From Paracoccaceae bacterium (GTDB taxonomy: Bacteria; Pseudomonadota; Alphaproteobacteria; Rhodobacterales; Rhodobacteraceae): DNA of 44,776 nt. The notes under the pieces were generated by a model. The model was not told where the DNA came from. It did not search any database and worked only from the letters and a program-made list of their open reading frames with translations. Below, piece after piece: positions 8,317 through 17,582 of the stretch (positions within the stretch are counted from its first letter, which is position 1; every line of letters starts with the position of its first letter). The stretch covers positions 1-44,776 of the forward strand of contig JAFIEF010000025.1 of assembly GCA_020832655.1 (NCBI GenBank). The letters are read 5' to 3'. The translations under genes and the position numbers were made by a program.

Positions 8317-9540
8317 GTGCCACTTCCGACCCCGCCCGCAGCGCCGCGCTTTCCTGACCGGCACACACCGCCTCATGTCGCGACGCTGGTCGCGCAGGCA
8401 TCGCTGGCAGCAATGGCGATGAACATCTTTCTGCCATCGTTGCCATCGATGACCACTTACTTCGGCACGGACTACGCGGTGATGCAGCTTTCAGTGTCGC
8501 TGTATCTGGCGGTCAATGCGGTGTTGCAGCTTTTCATCGGCGCGATTTCCGACCGCTTCGGGCGCAGGCCAGTGATGCTGGCGGCATTGCTGGGCTTCAT
8601 TCTGGCAACCATCGGCACCTTGCTGGCCACATCGGCGGGAATGTTTCTGGTGTTTCGAATGATGCAGGCTGTGGTGGTGACCGCGATCGTGCTGAGTCGC
8701 GCCGCGATCCGCGATGTGCTGGATGACGCCGCAGCGGCGGCGCGGATTGGCTATGTCACAATGGGCATGGCCATTGTCCCAATGGTTGCCCCCGCGCTTG
8801 GCGGGCTGCTGGACGAGGCGTTCGGCTGGCGCGGCAGCTTCGTGGTGATGTTGCTGGTCGGGTTGGCGGTGTTATGGCTAAGCTGGGCCGATATGGGTGA
8901 AACCCGCCGCGAGACCGGCATGACCATGCGCGCAACCTTCGCCGAATTGCCCGAACTGATCCGCGCACGCCGCTTCTGGGGCTACTGCGCCACGGCGACA
9001 TTGGCTTCGGGCGCATTCTTTGCCTATCTGGGCGGGGTTCCCTATGTCGGGACACAGGTTTTCGGGCTGTCCCCTGCGCTGTTGGGGCTGTATTTCGGCG
9101 CGCCCGCCATCGGATATGCTGCGGGCAATTTCCTGTCGGGCCGCTACACAGTGCGCATCGGGATCAACCGGATGATCCTATGGGGCTGTCTGCTGGGTTG
9201 TGGGGCCATGCTGCTATTGGCCGGGCTGCATTTGCTGGATTGGCTTAGCGTGTCAGTCTTCTTCGGCTGCTTCATCTTCATGGGGCTGGGCAACGGAATT
9301 CTGCTGCCATCGGCGACAGCGGGCATGATGTCGGTGCGTCCGCATCTGGCAGGATCTGCCAGTGGGATCGGCGGGGCGATCATGATCGGCGGCGGTGCTG
9401 CATTGTCGGCACTCGCCGGGGCGTTGCTAACACCCGAAAGCGGTGCCGGCCCGTTGATCTGGCTGATGGTTGCGACAACGGCTTTGTCTATCGCGCCGAT
9501 CCTGTATGTTGTTCGACGCGAAAAGCAGATTGGCCCTTGA
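8317..9540 (+). CDS. MFS transporter, Bcr/CflA drug-efflux type
   Basis: 407-aa inner-membrane major facilitator with about 12 transmembrane helices. Helix 1 ([18 protein letters not shown]) is typical of the Bcr/CflA group, and the loop 2-3 motif A is present as [12 protein letters not shown] chose the GTG at 8317, with AAGG 8-13 bases upstream; a GTG at 8260 would add 19 polar residues and sits on top of the regulatory region. Bcr/CflA proteins are proton-driven exporters of drugs or small metabolites; the substrate here is not readable. It lies between pccB and pccR and 58 bases before pccR. The position could mean it exports a short-chain acid or thioester-derived product, but that is inference. 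Confidence 0.9.
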   Translation: MPLPTPPAAPRFPDRHTPPHVATLVAQASLAAMAMNIFLPSLPSMTTYFGTDYAVMQLSVSLYLAVNAVLQLFIGAISDRFGRRPVMLAALLGFILATIGTLLATSAGMFLVFRMMQAVVVTAIVLSRAAIRDVLDDAAAAARIGYVTMGMAIVPMVAPALGGLLDEAFGWRGSFVVMLLVGLAVLWLSWADMGETRRETGMTMRATFAELPELIRARRFWGYCATATLASGAFFAYLGGVPYVGTQVFGLSPALLGLYFGAPAIGYAAGNFLSGRYTVRIGINRMILWGCLLGCGAMLLLAGLHLLDWLSVSVFFGCFIFMGLGNGILLPSATAGMMSVRPHLAGSASGIGGAIMIGGGAALSALAGALLTPESGAGPLIWLMVATTALSIAPILYVVRREKQIGP

Positions 9541-9554
9541 CGCTGCAGGGCAGC

Positions 9555-9584
9555 TTTGCAAATCCTTGATGCAGGGTTAGCAAA
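9555..9584. promoter_or_regulatory. Candidate autoregulatory PccR site
   Basis: TTTGCAAA at 9555-9562 and a one-mismatch copy, TTAGCAAA, at 9577-9584, centres 22 bp apart (two helical turns). The pair lies directly upstream of the pccR start at 9599, where autoregulation would act. The position also implies that pccR can be transcribed separately from the MFS gene. Confidence 0.65.
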
Positions 9585-9598
9585 CTGTTTTCGGTCCA

Positions 9599-10999
9599 AT
9601 GCCTCCACAGAAACTTTATGCCGGGGCCAAACTACGCGAGACCCGGCTGCAACTGAACCTGACGCAAAAGGATTTTGCCGCGCGGCTGGGCGTGTCGCTG
9701 CCCTATCTGAACCAGATGGAAAATAACAACCGCCCGTTATCGACCTCGGTCGTGCTGGCGCTGGCGCGCGAATTCGGCATGGATGTAACCGAGCTTTCGG
9801 CAGGCGACAGCGAGCGGCTGGTCTCTGACCTGCGCGAGGCGCTGGCCGACCCGCTTTTTGCCGCCGCCCCGCCTGCCCTGCCGGATCTGCGGCTGGTGGC
9901 GGCCAATGCGCCGGGCGTGGCGCGCGCCTTCCTGCATCTGCATCGCGCCTATCGGCAGGGGCAGGAACAGCTTGCCTCGCTGGACGAGGCGCTGGGACGC
10001 GATGACAGCAGCCTGCGCCTGTCCCCCTGGGAAGAGGTGCGCGACTTCTTCCACTATTGCGACAACTATATCGATGCGGTGGACCGGGCGGCCGAACATT
10101 TCGCGTCCCGTGCCGCCCCCGGCACCGATCTGCACGCCCATGCGGCCCAGCTTCTGGCAAGTCACAAGGTGACGCTGCGCCTGGTGCCGGGCAATGATCT
10201 GCGCCGCTACGATCCCGACAACCGTATTCTGGAACTCTCGGCCAAGGCCAACCCTGCGACGCAAAGCTTCCAGTTGATGCATCAATTGGCGCTTGTCACG
10301 CAGGCCGAATTGCTGGAGGCCACGTTGGATCTGGCGCGCTTTCAGTCGCCAGAGGCGCGCGCCATCGCCAAGATCGGGTTGGCGAATTACTTTGCGGGCG
10401 CAACCATGCTGCCCTATCGCCGCTTCCTGTCGGCCGCGCAGGCCTGCCGGCATGATCTGGAAACGCTGGCCGAACAATTTGGTGCCTCGATCGAGCAGGT
10501 GGCGCACCGGCTATCTACCCTGCAACGGCCCGGTGCCAAGGGGGTGCCCTTCTTCTTCGTCCGGGTCGATCAGGCCGGGACCATCACCAAGCGCCATTCG
10601 GCCACGCGGCTGCAATTCGCCCGCTATGGCGGGGCATGCCCGTTATGGAATGTGCACCGCGCCTTTGAAACGCCGGGACGGTTCCTGCGCCAGCTGGCCG
10701 AGACACCGGACGGGGTGCGCTATTTCTGTCTGGCGCTGGCCGTGTCCAAGGGCGGGGGCGCGTATCATGCGCCGGTGCGCCGCTATGCTATCGGGCTGGG
10801 TTGCGAAATCGACCACGCGCAAGCGCTGGTCTATGCCGATGGCATGGATTCGGGGCGCGATGCGGCATTTGACCCGATCGGCATTTCCTGCCGCATCTGC
10901 GAGCGCGACGCCTGCCACCAGCGTTCTGTGCCGCCGCTGGAACGCCATTTGCGCGTTGATCATGACCATCGCGGGCTGTTGCCCTACAGCATCGAATAA
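9599..10999 (+). CDS. pccR: Short-chain fatty acyl-CoA regulator, PccR/ScfR family
   Basis: 466-aa transcription factor. Residues about 8-62 form an XRE helix-turn-helix (LRETRLQLNLTQKDFAARLG...LPYLNQMENNNRP). The middle (about 150-260) resembles an IrrE/ImmA-type domain, but the HExxH metal site is replaced (LMHQLALVT), as expected in ligand-sensing rather than protease members. The C-terminal part carries a conserved Cys cluster (ISCRICERDACHQRSVPP). This architecture and length match the ScfR family, which senses short-chain acyl-CoAs; PccR activates propionyl-CoA carboxylase genes. The ATG at 9599 has no clear ribosome binding site, so the transcript may be leaderless or nearly so. The neighbouring pccB operon and the TTTGCAAA sites support the PccR assignment. 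Confidence 0.9.
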   Translation: MPPQKLYAGAKLRETRLQLNLTQKDFAARLGVSLPYLNQMENNNRPLSTSVVLALAREFGMDVTELSAGDSERLVSDLREALADPLFAAAPPALPDLRLVAANAPGVARAFLHLHRAYRQGQEQLASLDEALGRDDSSLRLSPWEEVRDFFHYCDNYIDAVDRAAEHFASRAAPGTDLHAHAAQLLASHKVTLRLVPGNDLRRYDPDNRILELSAKANPATQSFQLMHQLALVTQAELLEATLDLARFQSPEARAIAKIGLANYFAGATMLPYRRFLSAAQACRHDLETLAEQFGASIEQVAHRLSTLQRPGAKGVPFFFVRVDQAGTITKRHSATRLQFARYGGACPLWNVHRAFETPGRFLRQLAETPDGVRYFCLALAVSKGGGAYHAPVRRYAIGLGCEIDHAQALVYADGMDSGRDAAFDPIGISCRICERDACHQRSVPPLERHLRVDHDHRGLLPYSIE

Positions 11000-11032
11000 C
11001 TGCCCCGCTGCGCAGGCGGCAGACGGCGCGGC

Positions 11033-11530
11033 TCAGAATTCTTCGTCCGGGGTGGTGCCCCAGATATCGGTTTTTCTGACCCAGCCGCGATTGCCCTCGA
11101 CTTCCAGGCGGCACCAGTCGATTTGACAACTGCGTATGCGCGCAATGACACCATGTTCAAGCTTTGCCACTAGCGCCGAATTCGCATCCGGGCGCAGATG
11201 CATCGGCGCCATCGCGGCCTGCACAAGGGCCGAACGCACCCCCGAAAGCAGCGCGTAATGCATCCAGCCACCCTGCCCTTCGGCGTCCTCGACGCGGCGC
11301 CAATGCTCGTATTCGGCAGTTACCCGCAACGGCAGATCGCGCCGGGTGAACACCCAATCGATACGGTGCATCATATCCGGTCCGCGCCGGACATTGCCTT
11401 CGCTGGCCTTCAGCGACACATAGCGCGGCAGCGGCAGATTGGTGACCGGCCCACGTTCCAGCGCCAGCGCGATATGTGGAACACAGACAAGAAGCGCTGC
11501 AATTGCAGCGACAAGGGATCCTCGCATCAT
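11033..11530 (-). CDS. Exported SH3-domain protein
   Basis: 165-aa protein with a signal peptide at residues 1-24 (MMRGSLVAAIAALLVCVPHIALA). The mature part contains two bacterial SH3-like repeats: YVSLKASEGNVRRGPDMMHRIDW...GWMHYALLSG and MHLRPDANSALVAKLEHGVIARIRSC...GWVRKTDIWG. Such domains usually bind cell-wall peptides in the periplasm. It is convergent with pccR (33-base gap) and divergent from the dehydrogenase at 11690. Confidence 0.87.
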   Translation of the reverse strand: MMRGSLVAAIAALLVCVPHIALALERGPVTNLPLPRYVSLKASEGNVRRGPDMMHRIDWVFTRRDLPLRVTAEYEHWRRVEDAEGQGGWMHYALLSGVRSALVQAAMAPMHLRPDANSALVAKLEHGVIARIRSCQIDWCRLEVEGNRGWVRKTDIWGTTPDEEF

Positions 11531-11664
11531 GTCTTACCTGCTCTGCCCTTATCGGGCCGTCTTTGCCTGCTTGTTGCCGGTCCCTTTCCGGGCCGGGAAA
11601 CGCTGCGGCTGCAAAGTCGCTTGCAGCCCGTCACGTTCCGTTGCACTTTGCCACAAGACCCATG

Positions 11665-11674
11665 CTTTGCAAAG
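11665..11674. promoter_or_regulatory. CTTTGCAAAG palindrome before the 2-hydroxyacid dehydrogenase
   Basis: A 10-bp perfect palindrome containing TTTGCAAA, ending just before the ribosome binding site of the gene at 11690. Upstream, GGCTGCAA/TTGCAGCC arms form a further inverted repeat. It could be an extra PccR-type half-site, but a single copy this close to the start codon may be chance. Confidence 0.3.
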
Positions 11675-11689
11675 AGGTGAGAGCCAGAC

Positions 11690-12676
11690 ATGCCCACACA
11701 ACGCCTGAGTGTTGTCGTCACGCGACGCCTGCCGGAAGTGGTTGAAACCCGGCTGAAGGAACTGTTCGATGTCGAATTGCGCGAAGATGACACGCCCCTG
11801 TCGCGCGAAGAGCTTGGGCAGGCCATACGCCGCGCCGATGTTCTGGTGCCCACCATCACCGACGATATCGATGCCAGCCTTCTCAGCACTGCGGGCGACA
11901 GGTTGAAGCTGATTGCCAATTACGGGGCGGGGGTCGATCATATCGATGTGCATTCCGCCCGCCAGCGCGGGATACTGGTGTCCAACACGCCCGGCGTCGT
12001 CACCGAGGACACGGCCGATATGGCCATCGCGCTGATGCTGGCGGTCACGCGCAAGATCCCGCAAGGGCTGGCGGAAATGCAGGCGGGTAACTGGAAAGGC
12101 TGGTCGCCGATGGCCCATCTGGGCACGCGCATCGGCGGCAAGCGGCTGGGCATTCTGGGCATGGGCCGGATCGGGCAGGCCGTGGCGCGGCGCGCGCGCG
12201 CCTTCGGCATGCAGATCCACTATCACAACCGCCGCCGCCTGCGCCCCGAAATCGAAGAGGCGCTGGAAGCCAGCTACTGGGAAAGCCTTGATCAGATGGT
12301 GGCGCGGATGGATGTGATCTCGGTCAATTGCCCGCATACGCCCTCGACCTTTCATCTGCTCAATGCGCGGCGGCTGAAACTGCTCAAACCCACGGCGGTG
12401 CTCGTGAATACCTCGCGCGGGGAAGTGATCGACGAAAACGCGCTGACACGCGGGTTGCGCGCGGGCGAGATCGCGGGCGCGGGGCTGGATGTGTTCGAGA
12501 AGGGCCACAACATCAACCCGCGGCTGCGCGAATTACCCAATGTGGTGCTGTTGCCGCATATGGGGTCGGCCACGCTGGAAGGCCGGATCGAGATGGGCGA
12601 GAAGGTGATCATCAATATCAAGACCTTCGCCGATGGCCACCGCCCGCCCGATCAGGTCGTGCCAGCAATGCTGTAG
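11690..12676 (+). CDS. D-2-hydroxyacid dehydrogenase (glyoxylate/hydroxypyruvate reductase type)
   Basis: 328-aa NAD(P)H-dependent oxidoreductase. The Rossmann motif LGILGMGRIGQAVA lies at about 153-166. The catalytic blocks are present: the Arg in VNTSRGEVIDENAL, the Glu following AGLDVFEKG, and the His in LLPHMGSAT. The closest named activities are D-glycerate dehydrogenase and glyoxylate reductase, which interconvert glyoxylate/glycolate and hydroxypyruvate/D-glycerate. The start at 11690 follows GAGGTGAGAG. The glcDEF glycolate oxidase operon 1 kb away fits a glyoxylate-handling role. Its stop lies 15 bases from that of the convergent protease gene. Confidence 0.92.
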   Translation: MPTQRLSVVVTRRLPEVVETRLKELFDVELREDDTPLSREELGQAIRRADVLVPTITDDIDASLLSTAGDRLKLIANYGAGVDHIDVHSARQRGILVSNTPGVVTEDTADMAIALMLAVTRKIPQGLAEMQAGNWKGWSPMAHLGTRIGGKRLGILGMGRIGQAVARRARAFGMQIHYHNRRRLRPEIEEALEASYWESLDQMVARMDVISVNCPHTPSTFHLLNARRLKLLKPTAVLVNTSRGEVIDENALTRGLRAGEIAGAGLDVFEKGHNINPRLRELPNVVLLPHMGSATLEGRIEMGEKVIINIKTFADGHRPPDQVVPAML

Positions 12677-12691
12677 ACCGGCGTCCCCCGC

Positions 12692-13531
12692 TCAGGGCCG
12701 CAGAAAGCGCGCGCCGCCGCCTGCGCTCATCTGGCGGGGGGTGTCCGCTTCGCCCTCGCTGTGGCGGATGAAGCGTTGATCATTGCGCGCCAGCGCCATG
12801 CGCAGCACCGACAGTTTCTGATCCAGCACCACCCCGAAAGATACATTGGCAGGCTGCCCGTCAATGCGTGCCTCTCCCTTGGCCGAGACGACCGAAACGA
12901 TCTGCGCCCGCCCGCCAATGACCGAAAACACCGGCGCGCCCGAAGATCCGAAATCGACCGAGCAGGACATGATCAGCACATCATCGGCCTTCTTGCCCAG
13001 AAGATTGCAGGCTTCCTGCAGCGCCGGGGCTTCGGACCGGCCCCGCGCATAGGACACCACGCCAACACGTTCACCCGCGCGGGGGCGGTCATGCACGGCC
13101 AGCGGCTGCACATTCTGGCTGCTGATCGGCTGGGCCAGTTCCAGCAGCGCCAGATCATGCGCAATGTTTTCAGTGGAAATGCCGGTGCCGGGCCGATAGC
13201 CGGGATGGATGGCCGAGCGCTGTACCCGCCCCTGCGCGGCGGCCTGCCCGTTCCGCAACCCGGCGCGAAAGTTGATGTCCTCATCGCGGAAACGCGCGCC
13301 GGTGTTGCGATCATACAGGCAATGCGCGGCTGTCAGCACCAGATTTTCGGCAATCAGCGTGCCCGTGCAAAACCCGTTCCGACCCAGATCAACCCGCCCC
13401 ACGGCCTCCCAGCCGCGGATTTGCGCGCCATCTTCCAGCATCCGGAAAGGATCTGCTGCCGGGCTATTGGCAAGCGCGATGCCCGCCTGCGACAGACACA
13501 AAAGAAGCACAATCCTGACCATCCAGCGCAT
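12692..13531 (-). CDS. Exported trypsin-like (S1) serine protease
   Basis: 279-aa protein with signal peptide MRWMVRIVLLLCLSQAGIALA and a chymotrypsin-fold domain. The triad is visible: His in LVLTAAHC (about 70), Asp in AHDLALLEL (about 126), and Ser in FGSSGAPVF (about 197). The usual GDSGGP is altered to GSSGAP, but the nucleophile and oxyanion Gly are kept, so it is probably active. Cys pairs near the His and Ser suggest disulfides in the periplasm. I chose the ATG at 13531, nine bases after AGAAGGG; a TTG at 13537 is an alternative. Role unknown; periplasmic protein processing is a guess from family. Confidence 0.9.
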   Translation of the reverse strand: MRWMVRIVLLLCLSQAGIALANSPAADPFRMLEDGAQIRGWEAVGRVDLGRNGFCTGTLIAENLVLTAAHCLYDRNTGARFRDEDINFRAGLRNGQAAAQGRVQRSAIHPGYRPGTGISTENIAHDLALLELAQPISSQNVQPLAVHDRPRAGERVGVVSYARGRSEAPALQEACNLLGKKADDVLIMSCSVDFGSSGAPVFSVIGGRAQIVSVVSAKGEARIDGQPANVSFGVVLDQKLSVLRMALARNDQRFIRHSEGEADTPRQMSAGGGARFLRP

Positions 13532-13626
13532 GGGCAAACACCCTTCTAGTCATCACCAACCCCCAAGCTGATCACATGACAAGATGGCACCATGATGGCG
13601 AAAAATGACAGCGGTCGGGGCGCGAC

Positions 13627-14925
13627 TCAGGCGGTTTCGGCGATATCCAGCGCGCGCGGGCGCGGCCCGCCTGTGGCCCAATCCAGCAACTCGACCGTAT
13701 GCACCACCGGAATGCCGGTGCCGGATCCGATCTGGATCATACAGCCGATATTGCCTGCCGCGATGATATCGGGCGATTTGGCTTCCAGTGTCTGGACCTT
13801 GCGATCCTTCAACTGTTTCGAAATCTCTGGCTGCATCAGGTTATAGGTGCCGGCCGAGCCGCAGCACAGATGGCTGTCGCGCGGTTCCACCACCTCGAAT
13901 CCCGCGCGTTTGAGCAGGTCTTTCGGATAGGTCTTGATCTGCTGGCCATGCTGCAGCGAACATGCGGCATGATAGGCCACCTTCAGCTTCTGTTCGGCCC
14001 CTTGCGGCAGATCAAGTTTCATCAGCACTTCACTGACATCCATTGCAATTTCGGCAACCGCGCCCGCCTCTTGCGCCAGTGCTTCATTGCGGAACATATG
14101 CCCGTAATCCTTCACCGTGGTGCCGCAGCCGCTGGTGTTGATGACAATCGCATCCAGCCCCGGCCCCTGCATCTCGGCCCACCAGGCGCGAATATTGCGC
14201 GCCGCCGTGGCATGGCTCTCGGCGGTCTTGCCCATGTGATGGGTCAGTGCGCCGCAACAGCCCTGCCCTTGGGCAATCACCACCTCGCAGCCCAGACGGC
14301 GCAGCAGCCGGATGGTCGCGTCATTGATATCGGTGTTCAGCGCGCGCTGCGCGCAGCCCGTCATCAGCGCCACACGCATCTTCTTTTCGCCAATGGTCGC
14401 GAAAACCTGCGGGTCGTCATTGCGGCTGACCGGAGGGATCTGTTTGGGTGCCATCTCCAGCATGGCGCGCAGCCGCGCATCGGGCATCAGCCGCGCAAAG
14501 GGCCGCCCCAGCCTGGCGCCCATCAGCGCCAGCCGGAACCGGGTGGGATAGGGCAGGATTTTCGCCAATGTCCAGCGCAGCATCCGCTCGAAGAACGGGC
14601 GCTTATAGGTCGCCTCGATATACTCGCGCGCATGATCGACCAGATGCATGTAATGCACACCTGATGGGCAGGTGGTCATGCAGGCCAGACAGGACAGGCA
14701 GCGGTCGATATGCTTGACCGTCTTTTCATCCGCCGGGCGGCCTTTTTCCAGCATATCCTTGATCAGATAGATGCGCCCGCGCGGGCTGTCCAGCTCATCG
14801 CCCAGCACCTGATAGGTGGGGCATGTGGCGGTGCAGAACCCGCAATGCACACAACTGCGCAACACTTCGTTCGAGCGCGCGATGGCTGGATCTGTCAATT
14901 GTTCCACTGTGAATCTGGTTTGCAT
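13627..14925 (-). CDS. glcF: Glycolate oxidase iron-sulfur subunit
   Basis: 432-aa subunit that passes electrons from the flavin subunits GlcD/GlcE to the membrane quinone pool during glycolate to glyoxylate oxidation. It has two 4Fe-4S motifs, C25-x2-C-x2-C-x3-C (CVHCGFCTATCP) and C76-x2-C-x2-C-x3-C (CLSCLACMTTCP), and two CCG domains (GQGCCGAL; HLCCGSAGTYN). The ATG at 14925 lies four bases after the glcE stop, so the genes are tightly linked. It is the last gene of glcDEF. Confidence 0.96.
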   Translation of the reverse strand: MQTRFTVEQLTDPAIARSNEVLRSCVHCGFCTATCPTYQVLGDELDSPRGRIYLIKDMLEKGRPADEKTVKHIDRCLSCLACMTTCPSGVHYMHLVDHAREYIEATYKRPFFERMLRWTLAKILPYPTRFRLALMGARLGRPFARLMPDARLRAMLEMAPKQIPPVSRNDDPQVFATIGEKKMRVALMTGCAQRALNTDINDATIRLLRRLGCEVVIAQGQGCCGALTHHMGKTAESHATAARNIRAWWAEMQGPGLDAIVINTSGCGTTVKDYGHMFRNEALAQEAGAVAEIAMDVSEVLMKLDLPQGAEQKLKVAYHAACSLQHGQQIKTYPKDLLKRAGFEVVEPRDSHLCCGSAGTYNLMQPEISKQLKDRKVQTLEAKSPDIIAAGNIGCMIQIGSGTGIPVVHTVELLDWATGGPRPRALDIAETA

Positions 14926-14929
14926 GGTC

Positions 14930-16033
14930 TTATCCCATCAGGCCGGGGTTCAGGATCCCGCGCGGGTCGAATCTGGCCCGCAAGCCCTGCGCCAGTGCGG
15001 CGACAGCGGCGGGTTCGGGCTGGAACACGGGCAGGCGCGCGCGCGTGGCCTCGGATGCCCGGATCAGCGTCGCATGGCCGCTGAAACTGCCCATATCAGC
15101 ACGCAAATCGCGCCCTTCATCGCACAGCGCCCAGATCAGCCCGCCGCCCCAATCCATCACCACCGGACAATAGGCGCGCGCCACCAGTTCGGGCGCGTCA
15201 GAGGGCTTGACCGAGATGCGCCACACATCCCCCCCCTGCCCTGCAAAGGCGCGCAGATCGCGGATATCGCGCCAGAACCCGGCGCTGTCCGCGCCCTCCA
15301 GCACCTCCCATGCGCCGCCCAGCGCCTCGCGCAGCTTGTCGCGCCGGTAACCCACCTGCTGCGCAAATCCCTCGATCCGCAAGCCCACGCGCCCGTCAGC
15401 GCGCCGCGCCGCGCCCGAAACCTCATAAGGCGTGCCAAGCGCTCGCGACATCAGCGCAACCGCCTCGGCTGCGGGCATCGCGTCGCTCAGCAGCGTCGCC
15501 TGCGCCTCGGGCACCGGCAGCAGCTTGAAGGAACATTCGCTCAGCACCCCCAGCGTGCCCCAGCTTCCCGCCATCAGCTTGACCAGATCATAGCCGGTGA
15601 CATTCTTCATCACCCGGCCCCCATTTTTGACAATCGTTCCCGACCCATCGACGAAGCGCACCCCGATCAGGCTGTCACGGCAGGCACCTGCCTGCACACG
15701 CCGCGGACCGGATGCATTGGCCGCCACCATCCCGCCAATACTCGGCGTGCCGGATAAGCCCAGAAGCGCGCGCATATCGGCAGGTTCAAAGGGCAGGCGC
15801 TGTCCTTCACTTGCCAACACCTCCTCAACCTCGGCCAGAGGCGTTCCGGCCCGCGCCACCAGAGTCAGCGCACCGGGTTCATAAAGCGAAATCCCCGACA
15901 TCGCCCCGGTTTCCAGCACCTCGCCCGCCACCGGCCGGCCCACACCGCGCGTGCCGCCCCCGATGATACGCAACGCGCCATCCGCCCCGCGGATGATCTC
16001 GGACAGGTCTTGCTCATTTTCCGGGCGCAGCAC
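14930..16033 (-). CDS. glcE: Glycolate oxidase FAD-binding subunit
   Basis: 367-aa FAD-linked subunit of glycolate oxidase. It carries the PP-loop FAD-binding half of the family (LRIIGGGTRGVG; GTPSIGGMVAANASGPRR; GGRVMKNVTGYDLVKLM) without the full C-terminal oxidase cap of GlcD, as is usual. Translation probably starts at GTG 16033 after AGAGAGG. It is the middle gene of glcD-glcE-glcF; the 94-base gap to glcD contains a GC hairpin that may tune expression between the two. Confidence 0.94.
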   Translation of the reverse strand: MLRPENEQDLSEIIRGADGALRIIGGGTRGVGRPVAGEVLETGAMSGISLYEPGALTLVARAGTPLAEVEEVLASEGQRLPFEPADMRALLGLSGTPSIGGMVAANASGPRRVQAGACRDSLIGVRFVDGSGTIVKNGGRVMKNVTGYDLVKLMAGSWGTLGVLSECSFKLLPVPEAQATLLSDAMPAAEAVALMSRALGTPYEVSGAARRADGRVGLRIEGFAQQVGYRRDKLREALGGAWEVLEGADSAGFWRDIRDLRAFAGQGGDVWRISVKPSDAPELVARAYCPVVMDWGGGLIWALCDEGRDLRADMGSFSGHATLIRASEATRARLPVFQPEPAAVAALAQGLRARFDPRGILNPGLMG

Positions 16034-16111
16034 GCGAACCTCTCTATCTGCCCGTCATGGGCTTCATCTTGCCAAAAATACTCTGGGGGTGAATGGGGTC
16101 GCAGGCCCCGG

Positions 16112-16128
16112 AGGGGGCAACGCCCCCT
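16112..16128 (-). terminator. GC hairpin overlapping the glcD stop codon
   Basis: Arms AGGGGGC (16112-16118) and GCCCCCT (16122-16128) around a three-base loop, with a second GGGG...CCCC pair just beyond. The outer arm ends on the last base of the glcD stop (16128-16130). The minus-strand tail AGTATTTTTGGCAAGATGAA matches the tails at 2480-2505, 20530-20550 and 44530-44550. Within the glc operon it may act as an attenuator or an mRNA-stabilising element. Confidence 0.6.
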
Positions 16129-17564
16129 TATGCCGCCGCGCGGCGCGCGGCACTGACATCAAGCGGAAATACCTTGGCGGGGTTCAGAAGCCAGCGCGGG
16201 TCGAACACATCCTTGATGCGCATCTGCGCCTCCATATCCTCGGGCGTGAACTGCACGCTCATCAGATCGCGCTTCTCGATCCCCACACCATGCTCGCCGG
16301 TCAGGCAGCCGCCTGCCTCGACACAGAGCTTAAGGATATCCGCGCCAAACGCCTCGCACAGTTCCAGATCGCCGGGCTTGTTGGCATCAAACAGGATCAG
16401 CGGATGCATGTTGCCATCACCGGCATGAAACACATTGGCCACATCCAGCCCGTATTCGCGCGACATCTCGCCGATGCGACGCAGCACGAAAGGCAGGCTG
16501 GAGACCGGGATGGTGCCGTCAAGGCAAATATAATCATTGATCTGCCCCATCGCGCCGAAGGCCGATTTGCGGCCCAGCCAGATCTTCTGCGATTCCTTCT
16601 CGGACTGGCTTTCGCGCAGCTCTACCGGGTCATGCTTGCGCGCGATCTGCTTGATCAGCCCCAATTGTTCGTCAATCTCGGCGTCGGACCCTTCCACCTC
16701 GACGATCAGCAGCGCCTCGCAATCTGGATAGCCCGCATGCGCGAAATCCTCGCAGGCACGGATGCAGGGGCGGTCCATGAATTCGATCGCCACAGGCAGC
16801 ACCCCCGCCTTGATGATGTCGGACACGCAGGCGCCCGCCACCTCATTGCTGTCAAAGCCAATCAGCACCGGGCGCGCGCCTTCGGGCTTGGGCAGGATAC
16901 GCAGCGTGGCCTCGGTCACAATGCCAAGCTGCCCTTCAGAGCCGCAGACCACGCCCAGCAGATCATAGCCCGCCGCATCCAGATGCGCACCGCCCAGTTC
17001 GACCACCGTGCCATCCATCTGCACCAGCGTCACGCCCAGCAGGTTGTTGGTTGTCACCCCGTATTTCAGGCAATGCGCGCCGCCCGAATTCATGCCGATA
17101 TTGCCTGCAATCGCACAGGCCAGCTGGCTGGAGGGATCGGGCGCATAGAAGAACCCGTCGCTTTCAACCTCGCCGGTCACGGACAGGTTGGTGATGCCGG
17201 TCTGGACGCGAATGATGCGGTCGGGGTAGTTCACTTCCAGCACCTCGCGCAGCCGCGCCACACCGATGATGATCGAATCCTCGGTCGGCAATGCCCCGCC
17301 CGCCAGCGAGGTGCCGGACCCGCGCGGCACCACGCGCACGCCTTCCTCGTGACAGATACGCAGGATCGCCGCGACCTCTGCGGTCGAGGACGGCAGCGTC
17401 ACCGCCATCGGGATGCAGCGATAGACCGTCAAGGCATCGCATTCATAGGCGCGGCATTCGGCTTCATCGGTGATCAGCGCCTCTGGCGGCACCACAGCGG
17501 CAAGACGCGTCACTATGCGGTCACGCTTGGCCAGCACTGTGGCATCCGGTTGCGGCATTTCCAT
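16128..17564 (-). CDS. glcD: Glycolate oxidase FAD-linked catalytic subunit
   Basis: 478-aa flavoprotein that oxidises glycolate (possibly also D-lactate) with GlcE and GlcF. It has the FAD-binding PP-loop domain (VVPRGSGTSLAGGALP; GNIGMNSGGAHCLKYGVT) and the FAD-oxidase C domain ending NVFHAGDGNMHPLILFD...GGCLTGEHGVGIEKR. Length is normal. The ATG at 17564 follows GGGAGG. A GntR-type palindrome lies 19 bases upstream, but no GlcC-like regulator is in this window. The gene shows no defect. Confidence 0.96.
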   Translation of the reverse strand: MEMPQPDATVLAKRDRIVTRLAAVVPPEALITDEAECRAYECDALTVYRCIPMAVTLPSSTAEVAAILRICHEEGVRVVPRGSGTSLAGGALPTEDSIIIGVARLREVLEVNYPDRIIRVQTGITNLSVTGEVESDGFFYAPDPSSQLACAIAGNIGMNSGGAHCLKYGVTTNNLLGVTLVQMDGTVVELGGAHLDAAGYDLLGVVCGSEGQLGIVTEATLRILPKPEGARPVLIGFDSNEVAGACVSDIIKAGVLPVAIEFMDRPCIRACEDFAHAGYPDCEALLIVEVEGSDAEIDEQLGLIKQIARKHDPVELRESQSEKESQKIWLGRKSAFGAMGQINDYICLDGTIPVSSLPFVLRRIGEMSREYGLDVANVFHAGDGNMHPLILFDANKPGDLELCEAFGADILKLCVEAGGCLTGEHGVGIEKRDLMSVQFTPEDMEAQMRIKDVFDPRWLLNPAKVFPLDVSAARRAAA

Positions 17565-17582
17565 GAGTGACCTCCCTCTTGT

